Shown: positions 32,139 to 45,212, numbered from the stretch's first letter. The stretch is 64,000 nt of DNA from Sequoia sempervirens (GCA_007258455.2 VDFB02358134.1:209185394-209249393), one strand, 5' to 3'. Notes: generated by a model not told the origin, from the letters alone. Translations and numbers: made by a program.

Positions 32139-33387
32139 TATTGGATGTTGTGGTGTATTGCTGATATGTGGTTGTCATTGATCTCAACACTATTAGCATT
32201 GTTGCATTTGAAGCTTTATATGTCGAGGATATTGAGAAAATTGTAATTAGAAGTATTATAGGTTGTCAGTGGTGAAGCAAAGTTTTTTCTGTCAATGTGA
32301 TCAGTAAGTTGTTCAGAGATTGTGAACTAAAGGGTTTCTTGTTGAGAATATCTAGTTTATCCATGTCAATTTCTAGAGATTCGCGTGAAGATTTGATCAA
32401 GTTATGAAGATTTGTATTCTGACAGTTTTTATGTTACTTCTGTTTGTGTTCCTAAATGAAGATCATGTGATTTCAGTTAGTTCAATTGTTGCAGATACTT
32501 CTCTAGTATTTCATGATGTTTTTGGATGTTTTTAGTTTGTGATCTATCTATGTTTCATGTTTTCATTGATCATTGTGCTCTTGATCCGATATTTTCTCTT
32601 GTGTGTTCATGTTTTTCATGTTCTTGGCCGACAAGGTGTTGAAGCATGTTGTGGATCTATGAGGAGTAATTAATTGAAGTGGTTTGTGTTTGAGGATGTT
32701 ATTTTTGTTCTTCACTATGGTGTGGCCAACCTTAGATGATTCACATGAATAATATTTATTGATTTGAGTTGATTGTTTATATTCTTTCATGCTATTTTGT
32801 TGAAGCCGACTTATAGTGATGTAATATCTTGTTGTGGATATATATGAGCAATTGTCTTATCATTTGGAAGTGTGTATGAATGTGAAAGTGTAAAGTGTGT
32901 GAGTCCTATGTGTGAATATTGTTTAGATCATTCAAAGGCAGAGCAGAGAGTGAATAAGAGTGATAAAGAGTGAATAAGTGTTCATGTGCTTAACCGAAAT
33001 TATAACCAGGCATTAGAAGATGCTATTTTCTTAGTTCAAAATCTGATGGGTTTAATCAAAAGCTTATTATAAGATAGTTTGTATTTATTTGTAATTGAGC
33101 AGTGATCTCTAGGCAGTGTGTTTGAATGGAAGTGCATTCCCCATTCATATTTTCATTATACTTTTAACAGGGCATAATCTTGTGGACTGATCTCCACCAT
33201 GGTTTTTCCCCTAATAGGGTTTCCATGTAAAAATCTTGGTGTTATGTGTGCTTCTCATGTGTTGTTCATTTATGCTTTCATGTTTAATGATCAGATCTAA
33301 GAATAAGGCTAATAATTTGAATAAGTTTGAAATTTAATGACAACTGATTCATCCCCCTCTCAGTTGTTTGCCCTTGAGTTGCCAACA
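32139..33387 (+). repeat. Copia-2 5' LTR (1249 bp)
   Basis: Starts TATTGGATG (the expected TG is mutated) and ends CCAACA, followed by the primer site. By hand about 23 of the first 165 bases differ from the 3' LTR, so the insertion is old. It contains 'gacaactgattcatccccctc' just before its end, a pattern shared with the Copia-3 LTR. Confidence 0.9.
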
Positions 33388-33389
33388 AT

Positions 33390-33401
33390 TGGCATCAGAG
33401 C
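33390..33401 (+). other. Copia-2 primer-binding site
   Basis: TGGCATCAGAGC, one base from the initiator Met tRNA complement, two bases after the LTR end. Confidence 0.85.
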
Positions 33402-33442
33402 AGGTTCCTTGGAAGAATTTTTATAGCTTGAGGTGATCCAAG

Positions 33443-36400
33443 ATGGTGACTTATAAGAATGATAGTCCTAGATTTGATGGAACAAATTATTACTTGTGGA
33501 AGACTTGAATGGAGTGTCATCTGAGATGCATTGGTGAACCCTATTGGAGCATTAAAAAAAAATATATGTTATTCCACAGAATGGTCTTGCTAATTTTTTT
33601 GAGATCAGGGATGCTAAGTATAATATCTAGGCTAAGGAAGCCTTGTTGAGTGCTTTGAATGATACTGAGATGACAAATGTGATGGATTTAAAGACTTCTT
33701 ATGAGATCTGGAAAAAGTTGGAGACCTTGTATGAAGGTGATGCTAATGTGAAGATTGCTAAGCTATAAAGTTTGAAAGGGGAATATGAAAAATTAAAAAT
33801 GGGTGATGATGAAAATGTTACTACTTTCATGCAAAGAGTGAATGAACTTGTGTGTGGTATCAGATGTGCTGGTGGATAGATAGATGAATCAAAGATTGTT
33901 GCTAAAGTGCTTAGATCCTTGCCTAATTCTTACAAAGTCAAGGCTAGTGCTATTGAAGAGCTTGAACTGTGACAAATGTTACCAGAGATATGTTGATTGG
34001 TAAGCTTACTACTTTTGAGTTGAGTGAATTTGGTGATGCCCTTCCTAAGGTTGACTATGCATTCAAGGCCACTACTTCTAGAAGAGATAAACAAAGATAT
34101 TATTTGGGTGAAAGTTCATCAAGAAAGGCATTCAAGTATGAGGATGAAATGAAACTGCTCAATGAAGAATAGAGAGCTTGAATAACTTGAAGCATTGATT
34201 GTAAAAAGAGAAGCCAGAGGACAAGGTAAGTATAAGGGAAAGTTTCCTATTAAATGTTTCTCTTGAATAAGATAGGTCATTTTGCATCAAGGTGTCCTAA
34301 GAGAGTTTCCAAGCCAAGATTTAACAAGCCTAAATTCCAAAAGAAGTGCTACTATGCTATTGATGAAGGTGTGATAGATGATGAAGCTGACAAAGGAAAT
34401 TCAAGTGAAGATGAATATGTGTTTATTGCTATCAAGGAGATTAATCTCGTATCTACTAAATCTACTAGTTGTATGAATGTGGAGAAATCCCTAGCTGCTT
34501 GAGTTGAAGAGAAAGATGAATGGGTAACTGATAGTGGTTGTTCTCATCATATGACAGGAGATAAAAGTAAGTTTGTAAGTTTGGAAAATTATGATGGTGG
34601 TGTTGTGAGATTTGGTGATGATAAAGTTGGTGTGATTCATGGAAGAGGATGTATTTCTCTTGATGGTAAGCATAATATTGATGATGTATTGTATGTTAAA
34701 GGTTTGAAGCATAATATTTTAAGTGTTGGATAGATGGTTGATAAGGGATACAATCTTCAGTTCATGGATGGTAAGTGCAAGATATTGGGAAATTTTGGAA
34801 ATGTGATTGCATCAGGTACAAAAACAAAAGGTAATATTTTCCACCTGAGTGTTGCTAGTAAAAGTTATTTGATTGCTCAAATTGATGAAAGATGGTTGTG
34901 GCATAGGAGAATGTGTCATGTTAACTTTGATAATATTGTCAAGATAAGTTCCACTAAGATTGTGAGAGATCTTCCTAAGCTAATGAAAACTACTAATGCC
35001 ATATGCAAAGAATGTTAGCTAGGAAAGCAAATAATAATTTCATTCTAGAGTAAACAACAAAATTCAAATGGATTGTTGGATCTTGTGCATATCGATTTGT
35101 GTGGTCCTGTTAGAACTAGAAGTTTACAAGGATATAGGTATTATTTTTGTGAAGATCATGGAATAAAGAGAAAATTATCTACACCGCGGACCCCTCAACA
35201 AAATGGAGTTTTGGAAAGGAAGAAAAAAATAGTTCTAGATGTTGCTAGAACCATGATGTTGGAAGGAAATGTACCTCATATCTACTGGAGAGAAGCTGTG
35301 AGTATTGTTGTGTACACACTTAACCCAGTACAAATCAAAGGTGATATTGGTAAGACTCCTTTTGAGCTATGGACTGGTCAAAAACCTACTATTAGATATT
35401 TCAAGATCTTTGGAAGCAAGTGTTATATCAAAAGAGATGAAGATATAGGAAATTTTGATGCTAGGAGTGATGAAGGAATCTTTCTGGGTTATGCTACTAA
35501 AAGTAGGGCCTATCGGTGTTACAATAAGAGACTGAAGAAAATGGTTGAAAGTGTAAATGTAAAGGTTGATGAAGACTTTGGTACACATCCAAAATCTATG
35601 GATATGATTCTAATGATTAGAATGATAATACAAACAAAGGAAAGCAAGGTCAGACTACAATTCAAGTTAAAATCATTCTGATGAATCAAGAAGATCAAGA
35701 GGAAGGAGAACTGGTGGAAGAACAAAAGAGAGATCAAAAGATCCTAAATTTGAAGAACATTCTAAGAAGACTTTGAGGTATGTGAGATTAAATCATTCAG
35801 AAAATCAAATCATAGCTGATAAGAAAAAAGTTGTCTATACTAGGAGAAGAATTATAGAAGGATATTGTTTGATTTCAAAGAGTAAGCCTAACAATGTGAA
35901 TGAAGCATGAAGAGATGAACATTGGGTTGAAGCAATGAAATAGGAACTACAAAAAAATTGAAAAGGATGATACATGGATTCTTGTTCTCATACCTAAGGA
36001 TAAGAATGTAATTGTAACTAAATGGGTTTATAGAAATAAACTAAATGAACAAGGTGAAGTGGTTAGAAAAAAAGCAAGACTGGTATGTAAGGGATATTCA
36101 TAGATGGAAGCTATTGATTTTGGAGAAACCTTTTCCCTTGTTGCTATAATTGAAGTTGTGAGATTGTTTCTTGCTTATGTTGCTTACAAATACTAAAAGG
36201 TTTATCAAATGGATGTCAAGTTAGCTTTTCTAAATGGTGAGTTGGAAGAAGAAGTTTATGTTGAACAACTAGATGGATTCCAATTAATTGATCAAGGGGA
36301 TGTGGTTTTTCAATTGAAGAAAGCATTGCATGGACTCAAACAAGCCCCTAGAGCATGGTATGCCAGATTAGATAAGACTTGGTGAAGCTTGGATTTAACA

Positions 36401-37395
36401 AAGGTACTACTAATAGTAATCTGTATTTCAAGAATGATGATAAAGATTTAATTGTGGAAGTTTTTGTTGATGATATCATATTTGGAGGAGATGATAGCCT
36501 GTGCATGAAGTTTTCTAATGAGATGCATAATGAGTTTGAGATGTCAATGATTGGACTGATGAAATTATTCTTGGGATTTAAGATTACTCAACCGGATAAA
36601 GGGATCTTTATATCTCAATCCAAGTATGTGAAAGAATTGTTGAAGAAATTTGGTATGAAAGATAAAAAGCTAGTTGGTACACCCATGGTGACTAGATGCA
36701 AGTTGATAACTGGTGATGATTCTCTGAAGGAAAATCAAACTAGATATAGATCAATGATTGGTGAATTACTTTATTTGACTCAAACTAGGCCTGATATCAT
36801 GAATGTTGTATGTATTGTTGCAAGATTTCAAGCTGATCCTAAAGAATCTCATGTGACTACTGTGAAGAGGATTTTTAGATACTTGAAGGGGACAATTGAT
36901 TTTGGTCCATGGTAACCTAAATATGATGATCTTACTTTGAGTGCCTTTACTGATGTTGATTGGGAAGGAGATGTGAAATGAGAAGTACTAGTGGTGAAGC
37001 ATTTTTCTTGGGAAAGAAATTGATTTCATGGTTAAGCAAAAAGCATAATGCTATTTCTTTATCTACAACATAGGCATAATACATTGGTGTTGCTAACAAT
37101 TATACTCAAGTACTATGGATGAAGCAAATGTTGAAGGATATCAGAGTTGTGTATGATGATCCTATTGTTATATTCTACGATTACTAAAGTGTTATTGACA
37201 TTTCAAAGAATCTGGTGCTGCATTCAAAGACCAAGCATATATCTATCAAGTTTCACTTTTTGAGAAAGTAAGTGAAAAGGAAGTCAGATTGGAGTATGTG
37301 CCTACTAAGGAGTAGATTGTAGACATATTTAGCAAGTCATTTCCTTTGGATACTTTTGAGTATCTTAGAGGGAAATTAGGGGTGATTACCCCTCC
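33443..37395 (+). pseudogene. Copia-2 gag-pol polyprotein, broken
   Basis: Gag starts at ATG 33443 (MVTYKNDSPRFDGTNYYLWKT, then a stop). UBN2-type gag text (LKTSYEIWKKLETLYEGD) is at 33690-33740. The zinc knuckle near 34245-34290 has lost a Cys. Protease DSGCSHH is at 34530-34550. The integrase zinc region is WLWHRRMCHVN...CKEC (34890-35018). The integrase core starts DLVHIDLCGPV, but at about 35148 it jumps to CEDHGIKRKL...TPQQNGVLER, so the stretch with the second catalytic Asp is deleted in frame. RT has [53 protein letters not shown] and VFVDDIIFGG (near 36462). RNase H remnants run to about 37350. Numerous stops. It cannot make an active polyprotein. Confidence 0.92.
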
Positions 37396-37696
37396 TAAAC
37401 AGAACTAAGGATGCATTGATTTGCATCAATCCATAGGCATTTCATGATCATATTTTGATTCAAATTGATGTTGTGGTGGTTGCTACTCAATGGGAGTAGT
37501 CAGATGTTTAGGTGTTCAAATATGTGGTTTAGAGCTTGCATAAAAGAGATCTTTGTCATTGATGTCAAAGGGGGAGAAGAATCATGTGAAAAATCTTTGT
37601 GGGGAGAAGAGTTGACGAGAGAAGAGTCGGAACCTAAGGAGGAGTAAGTGTAGTTGTGTTAATGGTATTTTTCACATCATGTGTTGCCATCAATGC

Positions 37697-37709
37697 CAAA
37701 GGGGGAGAT
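37697..37709 (+). other. Copia-2 polypurine tract
   Basis: CAAAGGGGGAGAT immediately before the 3' LTR, the plus-strand primer of the element. Just upstream (37465-37647) is a short open frame of no recognised family in the untranslated region. Confidence 0.85.
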
Positions 37710-38966
37710 TGTTGGATGTTGTGGTGTGTTTCTGATATGTAGTTTTCATTGATGTCAACACTATTAGCATTGTTGTATTAGAAGCTATATATGTCGAGCA
37801 TATTGAGAAAATTATAATAAGAAGTGCTACAGGTTGTCAATGGTGAAGCAAAGTTATTTTTGTCGGTGCAATCAATACATTGTTGTTCAAAGGTTGTGGA
37901 CTAAAGGGTTTCTTGTTGAGAATATCTATTTTATCCACATCAAGAGAATATCTAGTTTATCCACATCAAGTTTCAAAGATTCATTTGAAGATTTGATCAA
38001 GTTATGATGATTTGTATTCTGATAGTTTTTTTGTTGCTTTTGTTTGTGTTCCTGAATGAAGATCATGTGATTTTAGTTAGTTCAATTGTTTTGGATGCTT
38101 CTCTAGTGTTTCATGATGCTTGTGGATGTTTCTAGTTTGTGCTCTATCTATGTTGCACATCCACATTGATCATTATGCTCGTGATCTGAGATTTTCTCTT
38201 GCATGTTCATTTTTAAATATTCTTGGGCGACAAGGTGTTGAAGTATGTTGTGTATATTTGAGGAGTAAATAATTGAAGTGGTTCATGTTTGAGGATTTTA
38301 TTTTTGATCTTCAGTCTATTGTGGCTGACCTTGGTTGATTCACATGAATAATATTTATTGATTTGGTCCGATTGTTTATATTATTTCTTGCTATTTTGTT
38401 GAAGCCAACTTATAGCGATGTAATCTCTTGTTGCGGATATATATGAGTGATTGTCTTATCATTTGGAAGTGTGTATGAGTGTACAAGTGTAAAGTGTGTG
38501 AGTCCTATGTGTGAATATTGTTTAGATCATTTGAAAGCAGAGAAGAGAGTGAAGAAGTGCCATGTGCTTAATCAGAATTATAACCAAGCATTAGTAGATG
38601 CTATTTTCTCAGTTCAAAATTTGATGGATTTAATCAGAACCTTTCTATAAGACAATTTGTATTTCTTTGTAATTAAGCAGTGAGCTCTAGGCAGTGTGTC
38701 TAAATGGATGTGCATTCCCCATTCATATTTTCATTATACTTTTAACAGGGTATAATCTTGTGGATTGATCTCCACCATGGCTTTTCCCCTAATAAGGTTT
38801 CCACATACAAATATTGGTGTTATGTGTGCTTCTAATGTGTTTTTCATTTATTCTTTCATGTTTAATGATCATATCTGAGAATAAGGCTAATAAGTTGAAT
38901 AAGTTTGAAATTCGGTGACAACTGATTCACCCCCCCTCTTAGTTGTCTACCCTTGAGTTTCCAACA
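37710..38966 (+). repeat. Copia-2 3' LTR (1257 bp)
   Basis: TGTTGGATG...CCAACA. It differs from the 5' LTR by many substitutions and by a 26-bp tandem doubling ('gagaatatctattttatcca' and 6 more bases, at 37918-37943 and 37944-37969) present once in the 5' LTR. The open frame 38447-38650 inside it is an LTR artefact. Confidence 0.9.
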
Positions 38967-38971
38967 TATAC

Positions 38972-40353
38972 ACCTCTGAATATTCTGCTAGGGATGGGGG
39001 AGGTAATTTATGTAACCAATAATGTGTATGGTAAAAATGTGGCCACATTTGTTGATCTATATAGAGGTAGGGGCAAATGGGAATTTTAATGGAAAAGTTT
39101 AGATATGCTTGATACTGGCACAAGGGAGCTAATCAAAGTGGAACTAGACAAAAGAAATATTTTCTTCATATGCAAAAATAATACAATCAATTGGTGTGCT
39201 AAATATTATGCTAAAAATAGGCTATGAAGTTTTAAACTTGGAGCACTCTTAAGAAGCATGGTCAAAGAAGTTATGTTGGGGAAATTTTGTTTTACCTAAA
39301 GCAGGTGCATTTCCATGGAATGCTATGCATGGTCACATGTTTTCAAGTGAAAGGCTCAAACAAATAGGGATGTTGGGCCCATTTAGGTGTCCTCTTTGTA
39401 GGAATTGGGAAGGAACAACCAATCACCTATTGGTAGAGTGTGATTTTGCACAATGTTGTTGGTCAACTTTTTGTGTGAAGTTGGGTTGGTAGGGGCCATT
39501 GCTAAATAGTGTAAAGGGCATCTTTGAATCATGGTACCAAATAGGGAAAGGATCTACACTTGTAGGGTTATGGTTAGAAGTCTTGTTTATGATAATATGA
39601 CAACTATGGCATAAAAGGAACAATATAATTTTCAATGAGAAGGCATCCTAGGTAAGCAATATAATTAGTAAATTGAAAGGGGCATAAGTGAGAATTTTAA
39701 CATGATCTCAAAAAGAAAACAATACAGGTACTTCTCTACATGGGATCAACAAATGGTTAGGAATTAGTTCTTGATAAAAGCCCTAAGTGGCAATCTCCAA
39801 AAAAGGAAACAATGTAGAGGGGATACAAAATTGAAGTTACCTCTAAGTGGTAGGCTAAAATTAAAATTTGATGGGGCCTCGAGAGGTGAACCATGGCCCA
39901 TAGGGGTGGGCTTTGCATTGAGGGATCATATTGGTAAGTTAGTATGTGCTGCATCATTAAAATTGCAAGATGGTACCAACAACGGAGCGAAGCAAACATG
40001 TTTTTTTGAAGGTCTAACATATTATGTTGGAAATAAGTTACAATCTGTTGACATAGGAGGAAATTCATAAGTCATAATAAGTGCAACAAGTTCAAAGCAC
40101 ACACAAAGTTGTAAATTGAAGGCTTGGATAGCAAGGATCAACCCATTGTTGGAGCTAGTGGGTAATTTCACAATTAGCGATGTTTTCAAGAAAACTAACA
40201 AGTTGGAGGATTTTTTGTCAAACAAAGGCATTGACCAAGAAGTTCAGTCAAAAGGGTTAGATAAACTAAAGACCTAGAAGGATTTTCATATCATCAATGT
40301 CGAGGCAATCAAAAAATACTTAATTCAAGTTAGATCACTTCAGACTGTATAAG
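38972..40353 (+). pseudogene. LINE-2 ORF2, zinc-binding and RNase H part
   Basis: Continuation of ORF2 beyond Copia-2. A zinc-binding motif CPLCRNWEGTTNHLLVEC lies at about 39390-39445. An RNase H domain begins KLKFDGASRGEPWPIGVGFALRD (39860-39930), with the first Asp present. The usual MEA glutamate position reads GAKQTCFFEGL. The frame is broken at 40070. It ends near 40350, and 40376 is the border of the Copia-3 LTR, so the 3' end of LINE-2 is missing. It shares the RNase H-carrying L1 layout of LINE-1. Confidence 0.8.
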
Positions 40354-40375
40354 TAGTCATGAGCTTGTTGAACAA

Positions 40376-41793
40376 GATGATTGAGATGGGGGTGAATCAT
40401 TTGTAACAATTTTAACCTTTAAAACTCTTCACTAGAAGTTAGATCAATAAGCATTCACAAAACCCTTACTCTGTTAATGTGTTGAATCATTAACTACATA
40501 AAAAAAAGTTGAAAGTAATAAAACCATGCACACAATAACTCCAAATTTATGTGGAAAACCCAATGAGGGAAAAACCACAGTCAGGATCAGATCACAATAT
40601 AAAGAATTCCAAAACTTAATACAAAGGATCACTGCCAGAAAGGCTCATTGTGAAGACAATACACACTGTCCAATGAGGGCTCACTACCACAAAATTACAA
40701 AGAAGATAGAAGAGGATTGTTATAGAGAGAAAACTATCTCAATGTAACAAAGATTCCACCACAATTCACTCACACACTTGCAAATATGCTTGAAAGATAG
40801 AGTACACCTTCAACTCACTACCTTTAGGAACTCAACACTAGAATTTTGCATTGATTTGCTCAAACTCGCATCACACACGCTATCTCGCGTCTATCTTTTC
40901 TCTATCTTACCAATCACAAACATCTCAACTTGTAACTATACTATCTTCAACCTTGGAACCCTTCCAAAGTTGGCCATACATGATTTGCATTTACACATTC
41001 AAATTAGATCAATGCAAAAACATTCTACGATAGAATTAGAATGAGGGAGACCCATACATATTCTTAATGAGGACCTAAATAAGTCCCAACATGCCTCGAC
41101 ACACTTCTATGATCTTTGTAAGTAGTGTTTAACACAAGGCTAGCCAACACCCATGCAAAACACATAAAGCAATTAAGCACACACATCCTTAATGTGATTT
41201 AATCTTTCTAGAAAACAAAATTCACTTGAACATGACCTTATCAACTTATTCTCATAATTGCAAGTCATGAAACCAAAATTTAGAGGAATCCAAAGCAATT
41301 ACATTTATCCCATACCATAGCTAGATACACTAAAATGAAAAACTCACATACCGGTGAAAGTATCTCGCACTATACGATGGTCCAAAAGCCAAAATTCAGG
41401 ATATAGCAACTAATAATAGTCATGAACAATATATCATAATTGCACAAGCATAGAAGCAATACATAGCACATTCTAGAGCATACACTAAATACTTGCATGA
41501 CACTATTTTTCCTATATATCAAATTTTATCAAAAGAACTTGGAACCCAAGTACCAGAGACATCATTCCAACACATTACTTCACTATAACGCACTTCTAGA
41601 CATAGAAACATAAGGATAACTACATGTACTCACAACATTTCTTTAATATCTCAATTATGCATGTACAACTTGCAAACCTTCTTTATTACAATTTTCTCAA
41701 TATCCTTGACATATATAATCACTAACCAACTTCCATGATCAATGGAAACAACAACCAGTTGACATCAATGAAAATACCTTCATACTTGCAACA
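40376..41793 (-). repeat. Copia-3 3' LTR, minus orientation (1418 bp)
   Basis: On the minus strand it starts TGTTGCAAGTATGAAGG directly after the polypurine tract and ends TCTTGTTCAACA. Start and end texts resemble the Copia-2 LTR (including 'cattgatgtcaac' near the start and 'tgattcacccccatctc' near the end), so the two families are related. The small frames inside (40526-41044) are not genes. Confidence 0.8.
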
Positions 41794-41806
41794 ATCTCCC
41801 CCTTTG
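41794..41806 (-). other. Copia-3 polypurine tract
   Basis: Minus strand reads ACAAAGGGGGAGAT against the LTR start, the same arrangement as in Copia-2. Confidence 0.8.
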
Positions 41807-43460
41807 TCATTGATATCAACTCATGATGTGAAAAACCATCAAAGAAAATACAACTTTGAACCATCAATCTCTTGATTTCTTTTACTTTCTCTCCCCCTGT
41901 GTAGATAAAAATTTTCACATGATACTTTCTTTGACATCAATGGAAAAGGAAAAATATATTTTACATTGTTCTCCTCCTTTTTCACCAAGAACTTTACCAA
42001 TACCAAATACTCCCCCTTAGGAGTACACCCAACAATTGCACAATGAAAAAACATGACACTATCAAATCCCTATGAAAAGTAGCCATTAAACATTAGTCTA
42101 GAAAAAATATATAGATCCATAGATCCACTAGACTAATGCATCTCCATATGCATCTAGTTCAAGAAAGGAGGGGCAATAACCCATGACTTCTCTTAGAGAT
42201 ACTCAAAATTATCTTTAGGAAGAGCCTTAGTAAATATGTCAACAATTTGATCCTTTATAGTACATACTCAAGCTTTACTTCATTCTCCATAACCTTCTCT
42301 CTCAAAAAGTGATACCTAATAGATATATGCTTTGTCCTTGAGTGCATCACTGGATTCTTTGAAATGTTAATTACACTTGTATTATCATAGAAAATAGAGA
42401 TAGGATCATCATGCATTACTTTGATATCCTTCAATGTCTGTCTCATCCACAAAACTTGTGTGCAGCAAGATGATGCAACAATATACTCAACCTCTACAGT
42501 GGATAAGGAAATTGAATCTTTCTTTTTCCTTAGCCATGATACCAATCTGCATCTAAGAAAGAATGCACCACCACTTATACTTTTTCTATTATCAGAATAG
42601 CCTACCCAATCTTCATCTATATAAGTGTATCCTTAAGATACCATAAGCCATAATCAAGAGTGCCATTTAGATATTTGAATATCCTCTTGACAATTGCAAC
42701 ATGTGTTTTTTTAGGATCTTCTTGAAATCTAGACACAAGACAAAATACATGTGTAATATCTGACCTTGTAGCAATTAAATACAATAGTCCTCCAATCATT
42801 GATTTGTATTTTCTTTGATCAGCCTTAGGTGAATCATCATCCTTACTCAATTTTTAGCTAGTTACCATAGGAGTGCATATCAGTTTGGAACCATCCATCC
42901 CAAATTTCTTCAACATTTCTTTTGCATACTTTGATTTTGAAATAAAAATTCCTTTGTTTGTTTGATTGATTTGTAGTCCAAGGAAGAAATTCATCTCACC
43001 AAACATAGACATTTCAAAATCTTTTTGCATCTCTTCAGCAAACATCTTGCACATAGTTTCATTTCCTCCAAAAATAACATCATCCACATATACAACTACT
43101 ATCAAGATCTTATCATCTTCAATTTTGAAATATAAATTGCTATCTTTTGCACCTTTGTTGAAACCTTTCCAAATCAAATATCTATCCAACCTTGCATACC
43201 AAGCTCTGTGAGCTTGCTTCAAGCCATATAAATAATTTTTCAATCTGTAGAGCATATCTAGTTGATCTGACAACTAGAATCCTTCTGGTTGTTTCATGAA
43301 GACTTCTTCTAACTCAACATTAAAAAATGGAGACTTCACATCCATCTAGTAAACATTAAATTCCTTATGAGTAGCAAACGCCAAAAACATTCTAATAGCT
43401 TCCATTCTAGCCATCGGAGCAAAAGTCTCCTGGAAATCTATGCCTTCCACTTGTGAGTAG
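41807..43460 (-). pseudogene. Copia-3 pol remnant: reverse transcriptase and RNase H
   Basis: Read from 43460 leftwards: [54 protein letters not shown], the catalytic VVYVDDVIFGG (near 43087), FFLGLQI, IFISKSKYAKEMLKKFGMD, then RSDITHVFCLVSRFQ, YIDEDWVGYSDNRKSISGG and the RNase H end DSISLSTVEVEYIVASSCC, ISIFYDN and HSRTKHISIRYHFLRE. Several stops and frame changes. It is truncated at 43460 inside RT, so gag, protease and integrase are absent. 41807-42254 is the 3' untranslated part. The piece 42966-43460 is repeated at 59024-59518. Confidence 0.9.
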
Positions 43461-44339
43461 GGTCAATGTAGGATCATGGGGGTCCAAACTAGGCCTCTAA
43501 GTGGTGATGAAAATTCAGAAAATCAGAGTTAGACAACATGACACAAATTTGAATAGGTTATTAACATAATTTGAAAAATATGCAAAAACAAAAGTTGTAG
43601 CAAATTGAGTGTAGCTTCTAGGCTACCCGTCTTTTTTTGGAAAAAGGTAAATTTGTTGCAAAAATTTGAAATTTCAATGTAGTGGTCCTAAATTTTTTAG
43701 GAAAAAGATAAGAAGCAGGTGTATGTTTGACCACCCTAAGTACAAGAAAAAAAAAAATTCTTTATGAATCTTTCAATATAAGTATAGGACACACGACTGG
43801 ATGTGCCGAATTTTTTTTTGTATTTTTTTTCCATGTAAATAATTAGTTATGTTTTTTTATTAGAAATTTTCAGAATTATTAAAATGTATGTGTCTAACCA
43901 CCATAACTTGGTAAAAAATTAATGAAATTCATTTTTTTTTAATTCTATATTATGGGAAGCATAGATTGTGGTGCATATTATAGGTTTGAAAAATGTTAAG
44001 TAGTTTGAAAGTTATAGAAGCTTTTCAATCAACCTATCAATTAGGACTTTAGTCGTAATGTATGTAGAAAATCAATAATAATTATTTATTAAATTCAAAT
44101 TAAGGTATAACTTATATTTGTGGAAAGATGAATTTTTTTTCTATAAACCTTTTTTGTTCCATGAAATTTGGATTAAAAAAAAGTCGTTAGCCATAAGGGT
44201 GAACTTCAAAAAAATAAGAAAATTTTCTAAACACGTTTTTTGGGTTGACTTTCCAGGTTAAGCAATCTTGAACCAAATCCCCGAGCCTATTGATTATGCT
44301 AGAAAAAATGGTATCCATTCAAAATGGATATCCATTACT

Positions 44340-44635
44340 TGTATTATTTATAATACATAATATTATATAATATGTATTATGTATTATGTATTTATAATAC
44401 ATATATTTATAATATGTAATATTATGTATTATATAATATGTATTATATATTATATATTATATATTATGAATTATATTATATATTATATTATATACTATAT
44501 ACTACATATATTTTGTATAGTATATTATATATTATATATATTAAATATTAAATATTATATTGATATTATGTAATATATATTATATATTATATAATATATT
44601 TAATACATAGTATATATTATATATTTGTTGATGTG
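44340..44635 (+). repeat. TA-rich simple repeat with palindromes
   Basis: About 300 bp of 'tataatat', 'gtattatgta' and 'atattatata' units, able to fold on itself throughout. A matching block is at 60403-60697. Confidence 0.9.
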
Positions 44636-44647
44636 CGACCAATTCAA

Positions 44648-45212
44648 AAGAGAGAGAGGGAGGGAGTGGGAGGGACTTGAGAGAGAGGGAGAGAGAGATA
44701 CTTGAGAGGGATAAAAGGAGGGAGACTTGAGAGGGAGAGAGGGAGAGAGGGAGGGAGAGAGAGACTTGAGATGGAGAGAGAGAGATACTTGAGAGGGAGA
44801 GAGGAAGGGAGAGAGTCCAAGAGAGAGAGAGGGGGGCCTAAGAGTGAGAGGGGGAGAGAGAAAGAGAGAAAGACTTGACAGGGAGAGAGAGTTGAGAGGG
44901 AGAGCTAGAGGAAGAGAGGGAGAGAGAGAGAGACTTGAGAGGGAGAGAGCGAGAGAGAGACTTGAGAGGGAGAGAGGGAGAGAGGAGAGAGGGAGACTTG
45001 AGAGGGAGAGAGAGGGAGAGAGAGAGAGACCTAAGAGGGAGGGAGAGAGAGACTTGAGAGGGAGAGAGGGAGGGAGAGAGGAAGCTCTAAGAGACTTGAG
45101 AGAGAGAGAGATGGGCTTGAGAGTGAGAGGGAGAGAGAGAGTTGAGATGGAGAGATGGAGGGAGAGATAGAGAGAGAGGGAGAGAGGGAGAGAGGGAGAG
45201 AGTTGAGAGGAA
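44648..45212 (+). repeat. GA-rich minisatellite (gagagg / gacttgagaggga)
   Basis: About 565 bp, almost purely purine on the plus strand, built of 'gagagggagagagg' runs punctuated by 'gacttgagagg'. Long frames on both strands here (for example 44600-45262 minus) are Ser-Leu-Pro or Arg-Glu low complexity and are not genes. The duplicate at 60708-61262 differs by small gains and losses of repeat units. Confidence 0.92.

Larger units (their letters stand above)
32139..38966 (+). mobile_element. Complete-length copia element (Copia-2) nested in LINE-2
   Basis: Two LTRs (32139-33387 and 37710-38966), primer-binding site, gag, protease, integrase, RT, RNase H and polypurine tract are in copia order. 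The flanks TCTAC (32134-32138) and TATAC (38967-38971) are a 5-bp target duplication with one mismatch. LINE-2 coding resumes directly afterwards, which proves the nesting order. Confidence 0.92.
26704..40375 (+). mobile_element. Decayed L1-type LINE (LINE-2), host of a nested copia element
   Basis: A plus-strand ORF1 remnant, ORF2 remnant, zinc-binding region and RNase H are found in L1 order. They are interrupted by Copia-2 (32139-38966) and cut at the 3' end by Copia-3 (40376). The 5' end is lost at the MITE-1 copy B border. It has many stops and frameshifts and is far older than LINE-1, which it resembles in layout but not closely in sequence. Confidence 0.85.

Noticed and set aside
38447..38650. 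Cys-rich 67-codon frame
   Set aside because: It lies wholly inside the Copia-2 3' LTR and is broken in the 5' LTR.
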